In this document: positions 47,103-55,643 of the stretch, in pieces | Layout of the letters: every line of letters begins with the position of its first letter | How positions within the stretch are numbered: position 1 is the first letter of the stretch | Assembly: GCA_025357945.1 (NCBI GenBank) | Contig: JANYLJ010000067.1 | Location: forward strand, 40,434 to 104,433 | DNA length: 64,000 bases | Origin: Gemmatimonadota bacterium | Lineage (GTDB): Bacteria > Gemmatimonadota > Gemmatimonadetes > Gemmatimonadales > GWC2-71-9 | Direction: 5' to 3' | The notes under the pieces: model-generated | What the model saw: the letters and a program-made list of their open reading frames with translations, nothing else | Database searches by the model: none | Told to the model about the DNA's origin: nothing | Position numbers and translations under genes: made by a program

Positions 47103-47762
47103 TCAGCTGGAGCGGGTGGAGCCACCCGGCGTCGGCGCCGACACCGAAACATGCCACACCAGTACCCACCCCACGCCGAGTGCGAGCCCGCCGAGCACAT
47201 CGGTGGGATAATGGACGCCGAGGTACAGTCGCGAGACGGCGACCAGGATCGGAATCGCAACGGCCAGCGTCCAGAGTATGCGTTTGACCGGACGTGAATC
47301 GACAAGTTGCGCGAGCAAGACGAGGCCGAACCCCCAGATCACCGGTGCGAGCGTCGCATGACCCGACGGATACGAATACCAACCAGCGCCGCCGAGTCGT
47401 GTGATGATCGTCGGTCGCGGACGGTGGAACAGCAACTTCGCGATGGCCCAGACCACTTCTCCCGAGACCGCGAGCGCCAGGTAGCGCCAGGCGCTGTTCC
47501 GGCGTCCGCGCAGCCAGACCAGCCCGGCAATCAGCAGCAACAGGGGGACTTCCCCCATCCAGTCGCCGATCCATGAAGCGCCACGCATGATCGTCGTCGC
47601 GATCGGGTTGCGCAGCGGCCCGATCACCTGCAGCGCCTGGTGATCCAGGTCGTGGGTTACGCCAGTTACCACCAGCACCGACACCATTGCGAACAGGAGC
47701 AGGCAGGCGAGTGCTGATATGGACACGCGGGGGAACGGCATCGTGGCGACGAAGCTAACCAT
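47103..47762 (-). CDS. PAP2-family membrane phosphatase
   Basis: Inner-membrane protein of 219 residues with about six helices. The three PAP2 motifs are present: KLLFHRPRP, YPSGHA and SRLYLGVHYPTDVLGG. Substrates may be undecaprenyl pyrophosphate or phosphatidate/phosphatidylglycerophosphate; the position beside dacB would suit an undecaprenyl role, which is inference. The start may be ATG 47762 or ATG 47741 (MPFPRVS); neither has a strong ribosome site. Its upstream side is occupied by a repeat that also ends the threonine aldolase gene. Confidence 0.88.
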   Translation of the reverse strand: MVSFVATMPFPRVSISALACLLLFAMVSVLVVTGVTHDLDHQALQVIGPLRNPIATTIMRGASWIGDWMGEVPLLLLIAGLVWLRGRRNSAWRYLALAVSGEVVWAIAKLLFHRPRPTIITRLGGAGWYSYPSGHATLAPVIWGFGLVLLAQLVDSRPVKRILWTLAVAIPILVAVSRLYLGVHYPTDVLGGLALGVGWVLVWHVSVSAPTPGGSTRSS

Positions 47763-47802
47763 CCCGAGCGCAGCGAGGGATCGCTTCGCTCAGGATGACA
47801 GG
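47758..47802. repeat. Short GTCATCC-family repeat at ltaE 3' end
   Basis: A compact copy of the second family: CATCCCGAGCGCAGCGAGGG at 47760-47779 followed by GATCGCTTCGCTCAGGATGACAG. On the minus strand its right end reads CTG TCA TCC TGA and supplies the last codons and stop of the threonine aldolase gene; the other end overlaps the start of the PAP2 gene. Confidence 0.82.
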
Positions 47803-48821
47803 GCGCGTATCGCCGCTACGAAGTCATCGATATCCTCGGCCGACGTCGCCCAGTTGGTCATCCAGCGTACTTCGTCGGTGAGCTCGTTCCACACATAGAA
47901 GTGAAAGTCGCGCTGCAGCCGTTCGATCGCCGAGCGCGGCAACGTCGCGAACACGGCACTCGCCTCGACGGCCTGCGTGATGTGAACGCCACCCACGCCG
48001 CGCACCCCATCCGCGAGCCGGCGCGCCATGGCATTGGCATTGTGGGCATTCGCGTGCCAGAGATCACCTGCCGCCAACGCCAGGAACTGCGCCGCGACGT
48101 AGCGCGCCTTCGACGCCAGTTGCGCCGACTGCTTGCGGAGAAATTTCATCTCGACGGCATGCGCCGCGTCGAACATCACCACCGCCTCGGCCCCCATTGC
48201 GCCGTTCTTGCTGGCGCCAAAGGAGAGCATGTCGACGCCCACGTCGCGGGTGAAGGCCCGGAACGGCAAGTCGAGCGACGCCGCGGCGTTGGCGATCCGC
48301 GCGCCATCCACGAACACCAGCAGGCCCAGTTCGTGGGACGTGTCGCAGATCGCCGCCATCTCGTCGCGGGTGTAGACGGTACCGTATTCGGTGGATTGCG
48401 CCAGCGCCACCACGCGCGGCTGTGCGGCGTGCTCGTCGCCGATGCGGCGGACCGCACCGTGGATCTGATCTGGCGTGAGCTTGGCATCGGCGGACGGCAG
48501 GCCGATCAACTTGCACCCGGTCATCAGCTCGGGCGCACCGCACTCGTCCACGTTCACGTGCGCCTGTTCGGCGCACAGCACGGCGTGGAACGGGCGCGTC
48601 ATCGCCCGCAACGCCACCACGTTCGCACCGGTACCGTTCCACACCAGGAAGGCCGCGGTCCCTTCGCCAAATTGCTCGACGAACCAGTCGCGCACCTGCT
48701 CGCTGTAGACGTCATCGCCATACGCGGGCGCGTACCCATGATTGACCGCCGCCAGCATTTCGAGCACGCGCGGATGCACCGGTGCGGTGTTGTCGCTGGC
48801 GAAGGCTCGTGGCAGGCTCAT
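47790..48821 (-). CDS. ltaE: Low-specificity L-threonine aldolase
   Basis: PLP enzyme of 343 residues that splits threonine or allo-threonine into glycine and acetaldehyde. The PLP lysine is K205 (SFGASKNGAMGAEAV), the aspartate contacting the pyridine nitrogen is in VFVDGARIANAA, and SDNTAPVHP near the start is typical. The last codons and the stop lie inside a dispersed repeat (LSS followed by TGA), so the natural C terminus may have been replaced. ATG 48821 overlaps the upstream VOC gene's stop by 4 bases; it is the last of a four-gene overlapping chain. Confidence 0.93.
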   Translation of the reverse strand: MSLPRAFASDNTAPVHPRVLEMLAAVNHGYAPAYGDDVYSEQVRDWFVEQFGEGTAAFLVWNGTGANVVALRAMTRPFHAVLCAEQAHVNVDECGAPELMTGCKLIGLPSADAKLTPDQIHGAVRRIGDEHAAQPRVVALAQSTEYGTVYTRDEMAAICDTSHELGLLVFVDGARIANAAASLDLPFRAFTRDVGVDMLSFGASKNGAMGAEAVVMFDAAHAVEMKFLRKQSAQLASKARYVAAQFLALAAGDLWHANAHNANAMARRLADGVRGVGGVHITQAVEASAVFATLPRSAIERLQRDFHFYVWNELTDEVRWMTNWATSAEDIDDFVAAIRALSS

Positions 48822-49195
48822 TCCGGCTGTTCCGGCGGTGTCACATTGTCTTCCCAGAGCGCCATGATGTTGCCGTCGGGATCGGCCACCATTGCCATGA
48901 TGCCGAAACCCTGCTGCCTCGGTTCGGCGACGAAGCGCACGCCCTGTTCGCCGAGGCGCGAGCAGAAGTCGAGCACGTTCGGCACGTGGAACGTCAACCC
49001 GGTGTGGCGGCCCACCATTGCGATGGCATCGGGATGCTGCGCCGGGTGCACGCCGATATGCGGTGCGTCGTAGAGGAATTCGAACCCGAACGATCCGGCC
49101 TTGTTGACCGGCAGGCCGAGCTGCTCCTCGTAGAAGAGGCGGGCGCGTTCGAGATCGGTCACGAAGATGGCAATCGAATGAAGCGTGGTGGTCAT
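48818..49195 (-). CDS. VOC (glyoxalase/bleomycin resistance) superfamily protein
   Basis: Protein of 125 residues with two beta-alpha-beta-beta-beta units: SIAIFVTDLERARLFYEEQLGLPV and LTFHVPNVLDFCSRLGEQGVRF, closing with MVADPDGNIMALWED, where the Glu/Asp positions match a metal-ligand site. The reaction cannot be told; members are lyases, dioxygenases or resistance proteins. It overlaps ltaE and queG by 4 bases each. Confidence 0.88.
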   Translation of the reverse strand: MTTTLHSIAIFVTDLERARLFYEEQLGLPVNKAGSFGFEFLYDAPHIGVHPAQHPDAIAMVGRHTGLTFHVPNVLDFCSRLGEQGVRFVAEPRQQGFGIMAMVADPDGNIMALWEDNVTPPEQPE

Positions 49196-50139
49196 CGGTT
49201 CACAGGTTTGGTGTGGCTGGCGCGTGCCGCCTGCACATTGCGGCGCATCCGCTCCAGGCCCGGGCGGGCGAGTGGGGTATCCGCAAAGCGGCGTGAGAAG
49301 TCCGCTTCGGACATGTTGTCGAATGCTGCCGGATCGCGGCGATCGGGTGCCGGTCGTGCCCCGAATTCAGCCACGGATGTCGGCGTCGAAAACTTCTCGT
49401 TCCACGGGCAGACATCGTTGCAGATATCACAACCAAACGCCCAGCCGTCCGATCGCGGCACCAGCTCGACCGGAAGTTCACCCTTGGACTCGATCGTCAG
49501 GTACGAGAGGCAGCGCGTAGCGTCGAGCACGCGCTCCGTCACGAACGCATCCGTCGGACAGGCATCGAGACATCGGGTGCACGTGCCGCAGAGGTCGGTC
49601 GTCATCGACGTGTTCGCCGGGAGTTCGAGATCGGTGAACACCGTGCCGATGAACGTGTACGAGCCGATGCGGGGGTGAATCAACATGGTGTTCTTGCCGA
49701 TCCAGCCGAGCCCCGCCCGCTCGGCGAGTTCACGATCGGCGACCGGACCGTCATCCACCCAGGCGTGGGCCAGCCCGGCGCCGCGCTGCTTGAGCCACTG
49801 CGTCAGGATATGCAAACGGCCGAGCGTGACGATGTGGTAGTCCATGCCGCGCGCGTAGGCCGCGATCTTGAAGGCGTCACCCGATTGCGGGCGCTCCGCG
49901 GCCGGTGCAGTGTAGTTCTCCAGAACTACGATCGCGCTACGCGCACCCGGCGTGATGGTCGCGGGGTGCTTCCGCTTTTTCGCCTGGCGATGGAGATACC
50001 GCATCGTGCCACCGTACCCGGCGGCCAGCCAGCGATCGAGTGCGTCGCCACGAATGCTGGCGTCAAGCGAGGCGATGCCGCACGCCACAAACCCGATTCG
50101 GACCGCCTCGGCCTTCACGTCCGCCGCAGTGACCGTCAT
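49192..50139 (-). CDS. queG: Epoxyqueuosine reductase
   Basis: Cobalamin- and iron-sulfur-dependent enzyme of 315 residues that makes the last step of queuosine in tRNA. The first [4Fe-4S] set is C184-x2-C187-x2-C190-x3-C194 (CGTCTRCLDACP), and the second uses C210 and C237-x2-C240-x3-C244 (CDICNDVCPWN). The proton donor candidate D135 is in GPVADRELAERAGLGWIGKN. It is shorter than QueG proteins that carry C-terminal HEAT-like repeats. ATG 50139 overlaps the ndh stop as ATGA; the open frame upstream is inside ndh and is ignored. Confidence 0.94.
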   Translation of the reverse strand: MTVTAADVKAEAVRIGFVACGIASLDASIRGDALDRWLAAGYGGTMRYLHRQAKKRKHPATITPGARSAIVVLENYTAPAAERPQSGDAFKIAAYARGMDYHIVTLGRLHILTQWLKQRGAGLAHAWVDDGPVADRELAERAGLGWIGKNTMLIHPRIGSYTFIGTVFTDLELPANTSMTTDLCGTCTRCLDACPTDAFVTERVLDATRCLSYLTIESKGELPVELVPRSDGWAFGCDICNDVCPWNEKFSTPTSVAEFGARPAPDRRDPAAFDNMSEADFSRRFADTPLARPGLERMRRNVQAARASHTKPVNR

Positions 50140-51401
50140 CGGCTGCCCGGACCAATGTCGCCGGTGATCAATCGCGCACCGCGCGCGTAGGTCACGTACG
50201 ACCACGCCCACTGGATCAGCACCAGCACCCGGTTGCGGAAGCCGATCAGGTACGTGATGTGCAAGACAATCCAGATAAGCCACGCGAAAAACCCGCCAAA
50301 GCGCAGCCCGGGCAGGTTGGCGACCGCGTCACCTCGACCAATCACCGCCAGCTCGCCCTTGTTCCAGTAGTGGAACGGTCGCCGCGTTTGGCCGGCGACT
50401 GATGCACGAATCGCCCGGGCGGCATACTGACCCATCTGGATCGCGGCCGGACAGACCGCTGGCACCAGGCCACCAATCTTGTCGTCGTTGAAGGCTGCGG
50501 CGTCGCCCAGGACCAGCACCTCGGGATGGCCGGGAACGGAACAATCATGCTCGACGATGACGCGGCCCTGGCGGTCGAGTGGCACGCCGAGCGTCGCGAG
50601 CAGCGGGCTCGCCTGATTCCCTGCCGCCCACACCACGGTATTGGTGGGGATCCGCCACCCGGCAGCTTCGACGGCGTTGGGATGGATCATGGTGACGAGC
50701 GTGTTCTCGCGCACCTCCACGCCGAGGCGGCGGAGATCGGTCTTGGCGCGGTGCGACAATTCCGGCGGATACGCCGCCAGGATTCTCGGGCCTGCTTCGA
50801 GGAGAACTACCGTCGCCTCGCGGGGGTCGATGTGACGGAAGTCGCGGGCGAGCGCAAAGCGGCGGATCTCCGCCAGTGCACCCGCCACTTCGACGCCGGT
50901 CGGCCCGCCACCCACGACGACGAAGGTGAGCAGTTGCTGGCGCCGCTGCACGTCGGTTTCGCGTTCCGCGTGCTCGAAGGCGAGGAAGATACGACGCCGC
51001 ACCTCGAGCGCGTCCTCGAGGCTCTTGAGCCCCGGGGCCAGCGCTTCCCACTCGCCCCGCCCGAAATAGGAGTGCCGGGCACCGGGCGCAACCGCGCAAT
51101 AGTCGTACGACACGCTGGTGCCGTCGGTGAGACGCGCGCACCGAGCCGCGACGTCAATCCGTTCGACATCGCCGAGCACGACTTCGACGTTGCGCTGACG
51201 GCGCAGGATCGAGCGGATGGGTGACGCGATGTCGGATGGGTTCAGCGCCGCCGTCGCCACCTGGTAAAGCATGGGTTGAAAAAGATGGTGGTTCCGCCGA
51301 TCGACCAGCGTCACCTGCACCGGCGCGCCCTTCAACCCCTTGGCGAGGTAGAGCCCAGCAAACCCGCCACCGACGATCACCACCTGCGGTAGTGCCGCCA
51401 C
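50136..51401 (-). CDS. ndh: Type II NADH dehydrogenase
   Basis: Membrane-bound flavoprotein of 421 residues that passes electrons from NADH to quinone without proton pumping. The FAD motif is VVIVGGGFAGLYLAKGL at the N terminus, and the NADH motif is FVVVGGGPTGVEVAGAL near residue 165. The second FAD segment is VLVLGDAAAF. The C-terminal amphipathic and hydrophobic part (FFAWLIWIVLHITYLIGFRNRVLVLIQWAWSY, cut here in sense) binds the membrane. It is followed by queG with a 4-base overlap and preceded immediately by a small unknown gene. Confidence 0.94.
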   Translation of the reverse strand: MAALPQVVIVGGGFAGLYLAKGLKGAPVQVTLVDRRNHHLFQPMLYQVATAALNPSDIASPIRSILRRQRNVEVVLGDVERIDVAARCARLTDGTSVSYDYCAVAPGARHSYFGRGEWEALAPGLKSLEDALEVRRRIFLAFEHAERETDVQRRQQLLTFVVVGGGPTGVEVAGALAEIRRFALARDFRHIDPREATVVLLEAGPRILAAYPPELSHRAKTDLRRLGVEVRENTLVTMIHPNAVEAAGWRIPTNTVVWAAGNQASPLLATLGVPLDRQGRVIVEHDCSVPGHPEVLVLGDAAAFNDDKIGGLVPAVCPAAIQMGQYAARAIRASVAGQTRRPFHYWNKGELAVIGRGDAVANLPGLRFGGFFAWLIWIVLHITYLIGFRNRVLVLIQWAWSYVTYARGARLITGDIGPGSR

Positions 51402-51686
51402 TCACAACTCCATCGTGGTACGCCGCCACTGGGCGAACCGGACCACATCGATCACTGGTGGCACGGCGGCTTCGTCGCCGTAGGCGGTGTACATCCGCCA
51501 CCGGAGATAGGTGCGGTCCGGCACCGGGACGAACGGGCTCTGGCGCCACCAGTCGCGGCGACGGAACACCCACGCGGTCCGGATCAGGTCGATGGCAAGT
51601 CGGGGAGAAACCAGCGCGCGGACGGCGAGCCGACCGGTCAGGGCGGCCCAGGAGCGATGGGGTTGCGGGTCACGTTCGGTGGTCAC
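51402..51686 (-). CDS. Small hypothetical protein upstream of ndh
   Basis: Protein of 94 residues from a GTG at 51686. It is Arg- and Trp-rich (TAWVFRRRDWWRQSPFVPVPDRTYLRWRMYTAYG) and lacks a signal peptide or obvious membrane helix. The stop codon directly abuts the ndh ATG, so it is probably the first gene of the ndh-queG-VOC-ltaE transcript. The PFVPVPDRTYLRWRMYTAYGDE stretch looks like a conserved small-protein core, but I cannot name a family. Confidence 0.68.
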   Translation of the reverse strand: MTTERDPQPHRSWAALTGRLAVRALVSPRLAIDLIRTAWVFRRRDWWRQSPFVPVPDRTYLRWRMYTAYGDEAAVPPVIDVVRFAQWRRTTMEL

Positions 51687-51715
51687 CGCTGGAACGTAGG
51701 GGTAGCCGCACCTGC

Positions 51716-51744
51716 TGTCACCCCGAGTGCCGCGAGGGGTGACA
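51716..51744. repeat. Small hairpin of the GTCAYCC repeat family
   Basis: TGTCACCCC (51716-51724) and GGGGTGACA (51736-51744) are perfect 9-bp complements around an 11-base loop GAGTGCCGCGA. Its sequence is a shortened relative of the GTCATCCTGAGCG family. It lies in the divergent gap between the small gene and the PLP enzyme. Confidence 0.7.
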
Positions 51745-51770
51745 ACACGAGAAGCCTATATTCCGGGCTT

Positions 51771-52919
51771 ATGCCCGCCACCGCGCCCACCGCCGTCGCC
51801 AACCCGCTCGCCCACTGGCGCCGCGAGTTCCCGATCTTCGAGCGGAGCACCTACCTCAACTCGTGCTCCCTCGGTGCGCTGTCACGCGCCGCGCGCGCCC
51901 GGGTCACGGGGTGTCTCGACCAGTGGGATGCCCGCGGAGCCGCCAACTGGTACGACACGTGGTGGGCCGCGCTCGACGACCTGCGGGCGCGCTATGGCCG
52001 ACTGATCAATGCCCGACCCGGCGAGATCGCGCTGCACCCTTCCGTCTCGACCATCCTCGGCGTGCTCGGCAGCGGGATCGACACCACCGCACGACGCCGG
52101 ATCGTGACGACACATCTCGATTTTCCGACCGTGCCCTACCAGTGGCTGCCACGAAATGTGGACGTCGTGCTGCTCGAGTCGCCGGACGGTGTGTCGGTGC
52201 CGGTCGAGCAGTTCGAGCGTGCGGTGGACGCCAATACCGCACTGGTCGCCACCAGCCACGTCTACTTCACGTCGGGCGCGATCCAGGACGTGCGCGCGAT
52301 CGCCGACATCGCGCATCGCGCCGGCGCGCTTTGCCTGATCGACGGGTATCAGGCTGCCGGACAACTCCCGGTGGACGTCCGCGCGCTGGGCGTCGACTTC
52401 TATGTCGCCGGCGGGCTCAAGTGGCTGCTCGGCGGCACCGGGATCACCTTCCTGTATGCCTGCGCGGAAACCACCGGAGTTGTGGTGCCGCGATCGAACG
52501 GTTGGTTTGGCCATCGGGAGCAGTTCGCGTTCGATCCGGCGCAGTTCACGCCGCACGAGGACGCCCGCCGGTTCGAGACCGGGACGCCGGCACTGCTCGC
52601 GGTACATTCGCAGCTGGGCGGACTGGACGTGATCGAGGCGGTGGGAGTTGACGCGATTCGCGCCGCGACCAGCGCCCTGACCGAAGACCTCGTCGCCGAA
52701 GCGAGCGCCCGAGGCCTGCGCCCGAAGGTGGCCCCAACAGCCGCTGAACGAAGCGGCATCGTGATGCTGCCGCGCACCGATCCCGGGGCAGACGTGGCGC
52801 GATTGGCGGCGGCCGGGTTCATCGTGGACTCGCGGCCGGGTCACTTGCGCGTCTCACCCTATTTCTACAACGTCGCGGACGATCACCGCGCCCTCCTCGA
52901 GGTACTGCTCGATGGCTGA
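51771..52919 (+). CDS. Class V aminotransferase-fold PLP enzyme
   Basis: Protein of 382 residues resembling cysteine desulfurase/kynureninase-like enzymes. The PLP lysine is K217 (VAGGLKWLLGGTG), preceded by LIDGYQAAGQLPVD with the pyridine-contacting Asp and SHVYFTSGAIQD. The start YLNSCSLGALSRAARARV is also typical of kynureninase-like and isopenicillin N epimerase-like members. The exact reaction is unknown. TATATT lies 8 bases before the ATG with no Shine-Dalgarno, consistent with a leaderless mRNA. It overlaps the LOG-family gene by 8 bases. Confidence 0.87.
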   Translation: MPATAPTAVANPLAHWRREFPIFERSTYLNSCSLGALSRAARARVTGCLDQWDARGAANWYDTWWAALDDLRARYGRLINARPGEIALHPSVSTILGVLGSGIDTTARRRIVTTHLDFPTVPYQWLPRNVDVVLLESPDGVSVPVEQFERAVDANTALVATSHVYFTSGAIQDVRAIADIAHRAGALCLIDGYQAAGQLPVDVRALGVDFYVAGGLKWLLGGTGITFLYACAETTGVVVPRSNGWFGHREQFAFDPAQFTPHEDARRFETGTPALLAVHSQLGGLDVIEAVGVDAIRAATSALTEDLVAEASARGLRPKVAPTAAERSGIVMLPRTDPGADVARLAAAGFIVDSRPGHLRVSPYFYNVADDHRALLEVLLDG

Positions 52920-53685
52920 ACGCAAGGTTGTCAAGCCGGTCAAAACCGCCCGGGTTCCCAAGAGTTCCCGCAAGTCGATACCGACCAAGGACGAGCAGCT
53001 GCTCAACGTGCCGGTGGCCGAGGAGGTGCGGCGGCTGCGGGTGACGTCGGACTCGTGGCGCGTGCTCAGTATCGTCGGCGAATTCGTCTGGGGGTTCGAC
53101 AACCTGCAGGATGTGGCCGGCGGCGCGTCGATCTTCGGATCGGCCCGCACCAAGCCTGGCGATCCGATGTACCAGGCGGCCGAGGAGACCGGGCGACTAT
53201 TCGCCCAGGCCGGCATTCCGGTGATCACCGGTGGCGGTCCGGGGATCATGGAGGCCGCCAACAAGGGCGCCTACGAGGCGAAGGGGATTTCGATCGGCTG
53301 CAACATCGAACTGCCGCACGAACAGTACACCAATCAGTACCTGACCCGTTCGCTCGACTTCAAGTTCTTCTTCGTCCGCAAGACGATGTTCGTCAAGTAT
53401 GCCATCGGATTCGTTGTGTTCCCGGGCGGGTATGGTACACTCGACGAGTTGTTCGAAGCGTTGACGCTGATGCAGACCGACAAGTTGACCGACTTCCCGA
53501 TTGTCCTCGTCGGCAAGGAGTACTGGTCGGGCATGACGGAATGGATCACCAGCACCATGCTGCGCGAGGGAAAGATCACTCCTGGTGACGACAAACTATT
53601 CACGGTCACCGACAGTCCACGGACCGTGGTGCGCACCCTGCTCGAGAGCCGCAAGAGACTCGGTATCGCGACCGTCGGCCTTTGA
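52912..53685 (+). CDS. LOG-family (TIGR00730-type) nucleotide-processing protein
   Basis: Protein of 257 residues with a Rossmann-like lysine-decarboxylase-like fold. The hallmark motifs are GGGPGIMEAANKGAYEA and FPGGYGTLDELFEAL, the PGGxGTxxE signature of enzymes that remove ribose-5-phosphate from cytokinin nucleotides or other nucleoside monophosphates. The N-terminal 60 residues are basic and extended (KPVKTARVPKSSRKSIPT). It overlaps the preceding PLP enzyme and is followed by an MFS gene overlapping as TTGA, so the three genes are one translational unit. Confidence 0.9.
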   Translation: MAERKVVKPVKTARVPKSSRKSIPTKDEQLLNVPVAEEVRRLRVTSDSWRVLSIVGEFVWGFDNLQDVAGGASIFGSARTKPGDPMYQAAEETGRLFAQAGIPVITGGGPGIMEAANKGAYEAKGISIGCNIELPHEQYTNQYLTRSLDFKFFFVRKTMFVKYAIGFVVFPGGYGTLDELFEALTLMQTDKLTDFPIVLVGKEYWSGMTEWITSTMLREGKITPGDDKLFTVTDSPRTVVRTLLESRKRLGIATVGL

Positions 53686-55193
53686 TCGAGGTGGTCACGG
53701 CGAGACAGCGTCGCTGGCGCGCCGGGTCGGCGCTCGGGCTGCTCGCGTTCATCAACCTGCTCAACTATCTCGACCGCAATATCATCTTCGCGTTGTTCGA
53801 GTCGATCAAGCGCGAACTCTCCCTCAACGATGTGCAGCTCGGCTGGCTCGGCGCCGCATACGTTCTCGTCTTCTCGGTCGCCGCGCTCCCGTTCGGTGTC
53901 CTTGGCGACCTGAAGAGCCGCAAGACGGTGATCGCCGCCGGCACCGCACTGTTCAGTGCGTTCACCTCACTGGGTGGGCTCGTCCGCGGCTTCACGCACC
54001 TGTTCATCACGCGCGCTGCCGTTGGCATCGGCGAGGCGGCGTATGCGCCCGCCTCGACGTCGATGGTCGCCGACTACTTCCCCGGCAAGCACCGCGCCTT
54101 CGCCATGGGGATCCTCAACGCCGGGATTCCGGTCGGCGGCGTCCTCGGCATCCTCCTCGGCGGTTACCTCGAAGGGGTGTACGGCTGGCGCGTCGCCCTC
54201 ATGGCCGTGGGCATTCCCGGTTTCGCCTGCGCGGCACTCGTCATGATGCTCGTCGACCCGACGCGACGCGACCGGACGCCGAGCATTCGCCGCATGGCAC
54301 GCCGGCTCGGGCTCGGCGTGCTTGGCGTGGTGCACCAGCTCCTGCCATTGCTGGTGTTCACCGGCATCGGCCTGATCCTGGCGTTCGTCCTGACCCAGAA
54401 GTTCGGCATCGAGTCGCGCAGCGACACCATCGTCCTCGCGGTGGCGATCGGGCTGGGCGGCGTGCTGACGATCTGGCGGTGGGTCCGCCTGCTACAGACG
54501 GACCGACGCGACGAGACGCCGTTCACGCCGGAGCTGGAAGATGCCGTGGAAGACCTCGTCCGCGCGGGCAGGACGGTGCTGCGCACGCCGACGCTGGTGT
54601 ACATTTTTCTATCGGGCGCGATGATCTCGTTCGGCACCAACGGGCTGGTGGGATGGGGCCCGTCGTTCATGACCCGCAAGTTCGGCCTCTCCAGCGGAGC
54701 CGCAGCGCAATTGCTGGGCACCTGGGGACTCGTGGCCGGCGTCGTCGGCACGCTCGTGGGCGGACTCATCGCCGACGGGCTCGGTCGCTACTCCGACAAG
54801 GGCCGCGTCCTCACGATCGCGGCGGGGTTCATCATCGGTGGTCCACTCGCCATCTGGGTGCTCACGCTCAACAACCTGGCCATGTTCGTGCCCGGTTTCA
54901 CGATCGCGTTCTTCTTCCTGTCGTGGTTCAATGGCCCGATGGCGGCGGTGATCTTCGACGTGGTCCCGGCGAGCATCGGGTCCACCGTCGTCGGCGCCTA
55001 CCTGCTCTTCATCCACCTCGCGGGAGACGCGATTGCATTTCCGCTGATCGGATCGCTGTCGGATCGGTTCACGCTAGAGCGGGCGATGATCCTGCTCCCG
55101 ACCGTGGCGCTTGGCGGCGGCATCGTGGCCCTCGGTGCCTTGACAACGATTGCGAAGGACATGGCGCGACTGGCGCGAAGGACTCCGACGTAG
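53682..55193 (+). CDS. MFS transporter (spinster-like)
   Basis: Inner-membrane protein of 503 residues with twelve helices. NLLNYLDRNIIFAL in helix 1, motif A in GVLGDLKSRKTVIAAG and GIGEAAYAPASTSMVADYFP in helices 4-5 are typical of the Spns/phthalate-permease side of the MFS. The middle loop carries a cytoplasmic insert (RRDETPFTPELEDAVEDLVRAG). The substrate is unknown. The TTG start at 53682 overlaps the upstream TGA. Confidence 0.88.
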   Translation: MIEVVTARQRRWRAGSALGLLAFINLLNYLDRNIIFALFESIKRELSLNDVQLGWLGAAYVLVFSVAALPFGVLGDLKSRKTVIAAGTALFSAFTSLGGLVRGFTHLFITRAAVGIGEAAYAPASTSMVADYFPGKHRAFAMGILNAGIPVGGVLGILLGGYLEGVYGWRVALMAVGIPGFACAALVMMLVDPTRRDRTPSIRRMARRLGLGVLGVVHQLLPLLVFTGIGLILAFVLTQKFGIESRSDTIVLAVAIGLGGVLTIWRWVRLLQTDRRDETPFTPELEDAVEDLVRAGRTVLRTPTLVYIFLSGAMISFGTNGLVGWGPSFMTRKFGLSSGAAAQLLGTWGLVAGVVGTLVGGLIADGLGRYSDKGRVLTIAAGFIIGGPLAIWVLTLNNLAMFVPGFTIAFFFLSWFNGPMAAVIFDVVPASIGSTVVGAYLLFIHLAGDAIAFPLIGSLSDRFTLERAMILLPTVALGGGIVALGALTTIAKDMARLARRTPT

Positions 55194-55220
55194 CGACGGG
55201 TGCCGGCGCGACACGGAACC

Positions 55221-55260
55221 CCTCGTTTCTCGTCTCTCGTCTCTCGTCTCGCGCCTCTCC
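55221..55260. repeat. GAGACGA heptamer array, locus 10 (pyrimidine arm only)
   Basis: About five TCGTCTC-like units (CTCGTTTCTCGTCTCTCG and on), without a purine arm on the left. It lies at the convergent junction of the MFS gene and csoR, ending 4 bases before the csoR stop. Confidence 0.85.
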
Positions 55261-55264
55261 CGTG

Positions 55265-55564
55265 TCATTTCCCCCACAGGTCGACCAGCTCTGCCACCAC
55301 CCGTTGCGCTTCGGCCGGATCCCCCGACCGGATCGCCGTCGCGGCGCAATGCGTCAGGTGATTCTGCAGCAGCAGCCGGCCGACGCCGCGCAGCGCTTCC
55401 TGCACCGAGGCGATCTGCACCAGCACATCGGCACAGTAGCGCTCCTCATCGACCATCTTCTGCAGGCCGCGCACCTGGCCCTCGATGCGCCGCAGGCGCT
55501 TGGTGAGCGCGACCTTGGTCTCGCCGGGTACGTGGGTGGCGTGCACTGGATGTGGAGCGGTCAT
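55265..55564 (-). CDS. csoR: CsoR-family copper-sensing repressor
   Basis: Protein of 99 residues with the all-helical DUF156 fold (RLRRIEGQVRGLQKMVDEERYCADVLVQIASVQEAL in two helices). The three Cu(I) ligands C44, H69 and C73 (RYCADV and NHLTHC) follow the C-H-C pattern of copper sensors rather than the nickel or formaldehyde patterns. It would release DNA on binding Cu(I). It follows copA after 67 bases on the same strand; a CsoR-like operator lies in front of copZ. Confidence 0.9.
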   Translation of the reverse strand: MTAPHPVHATHVPGETKVALTKRLRRIEGQVRGLQKMVDEERYCADVLVQIASVQEALRGVGRLLLQNHLTHCAATAIRSGDPAEAQRVVAELVDLWGK

Positions 55565-55597
55565 GGGATACTCGTGATTGAACGTTCGTCAACAATT

Positions 55598-55643
55598 CTG
55601 TCGTCCTGAGCGCAGCGAAGGACGACCGGGCTCAGGGCGACAG
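55598..55643. repeat. GTCATCC-family palindrome at copA 3' end
   Basis: CTGTCGTCCTGAGC (55598-55611) and GCTCAGGGCGACAG (55630-55643) pair with one mismatch. On the minus strand the repeat provides the final codons of copA (CTG TCG CCC) and its TGA stop. It also lies between copA and csoR and could act as a terminator or processing hairpin. Confidence 0.85.
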
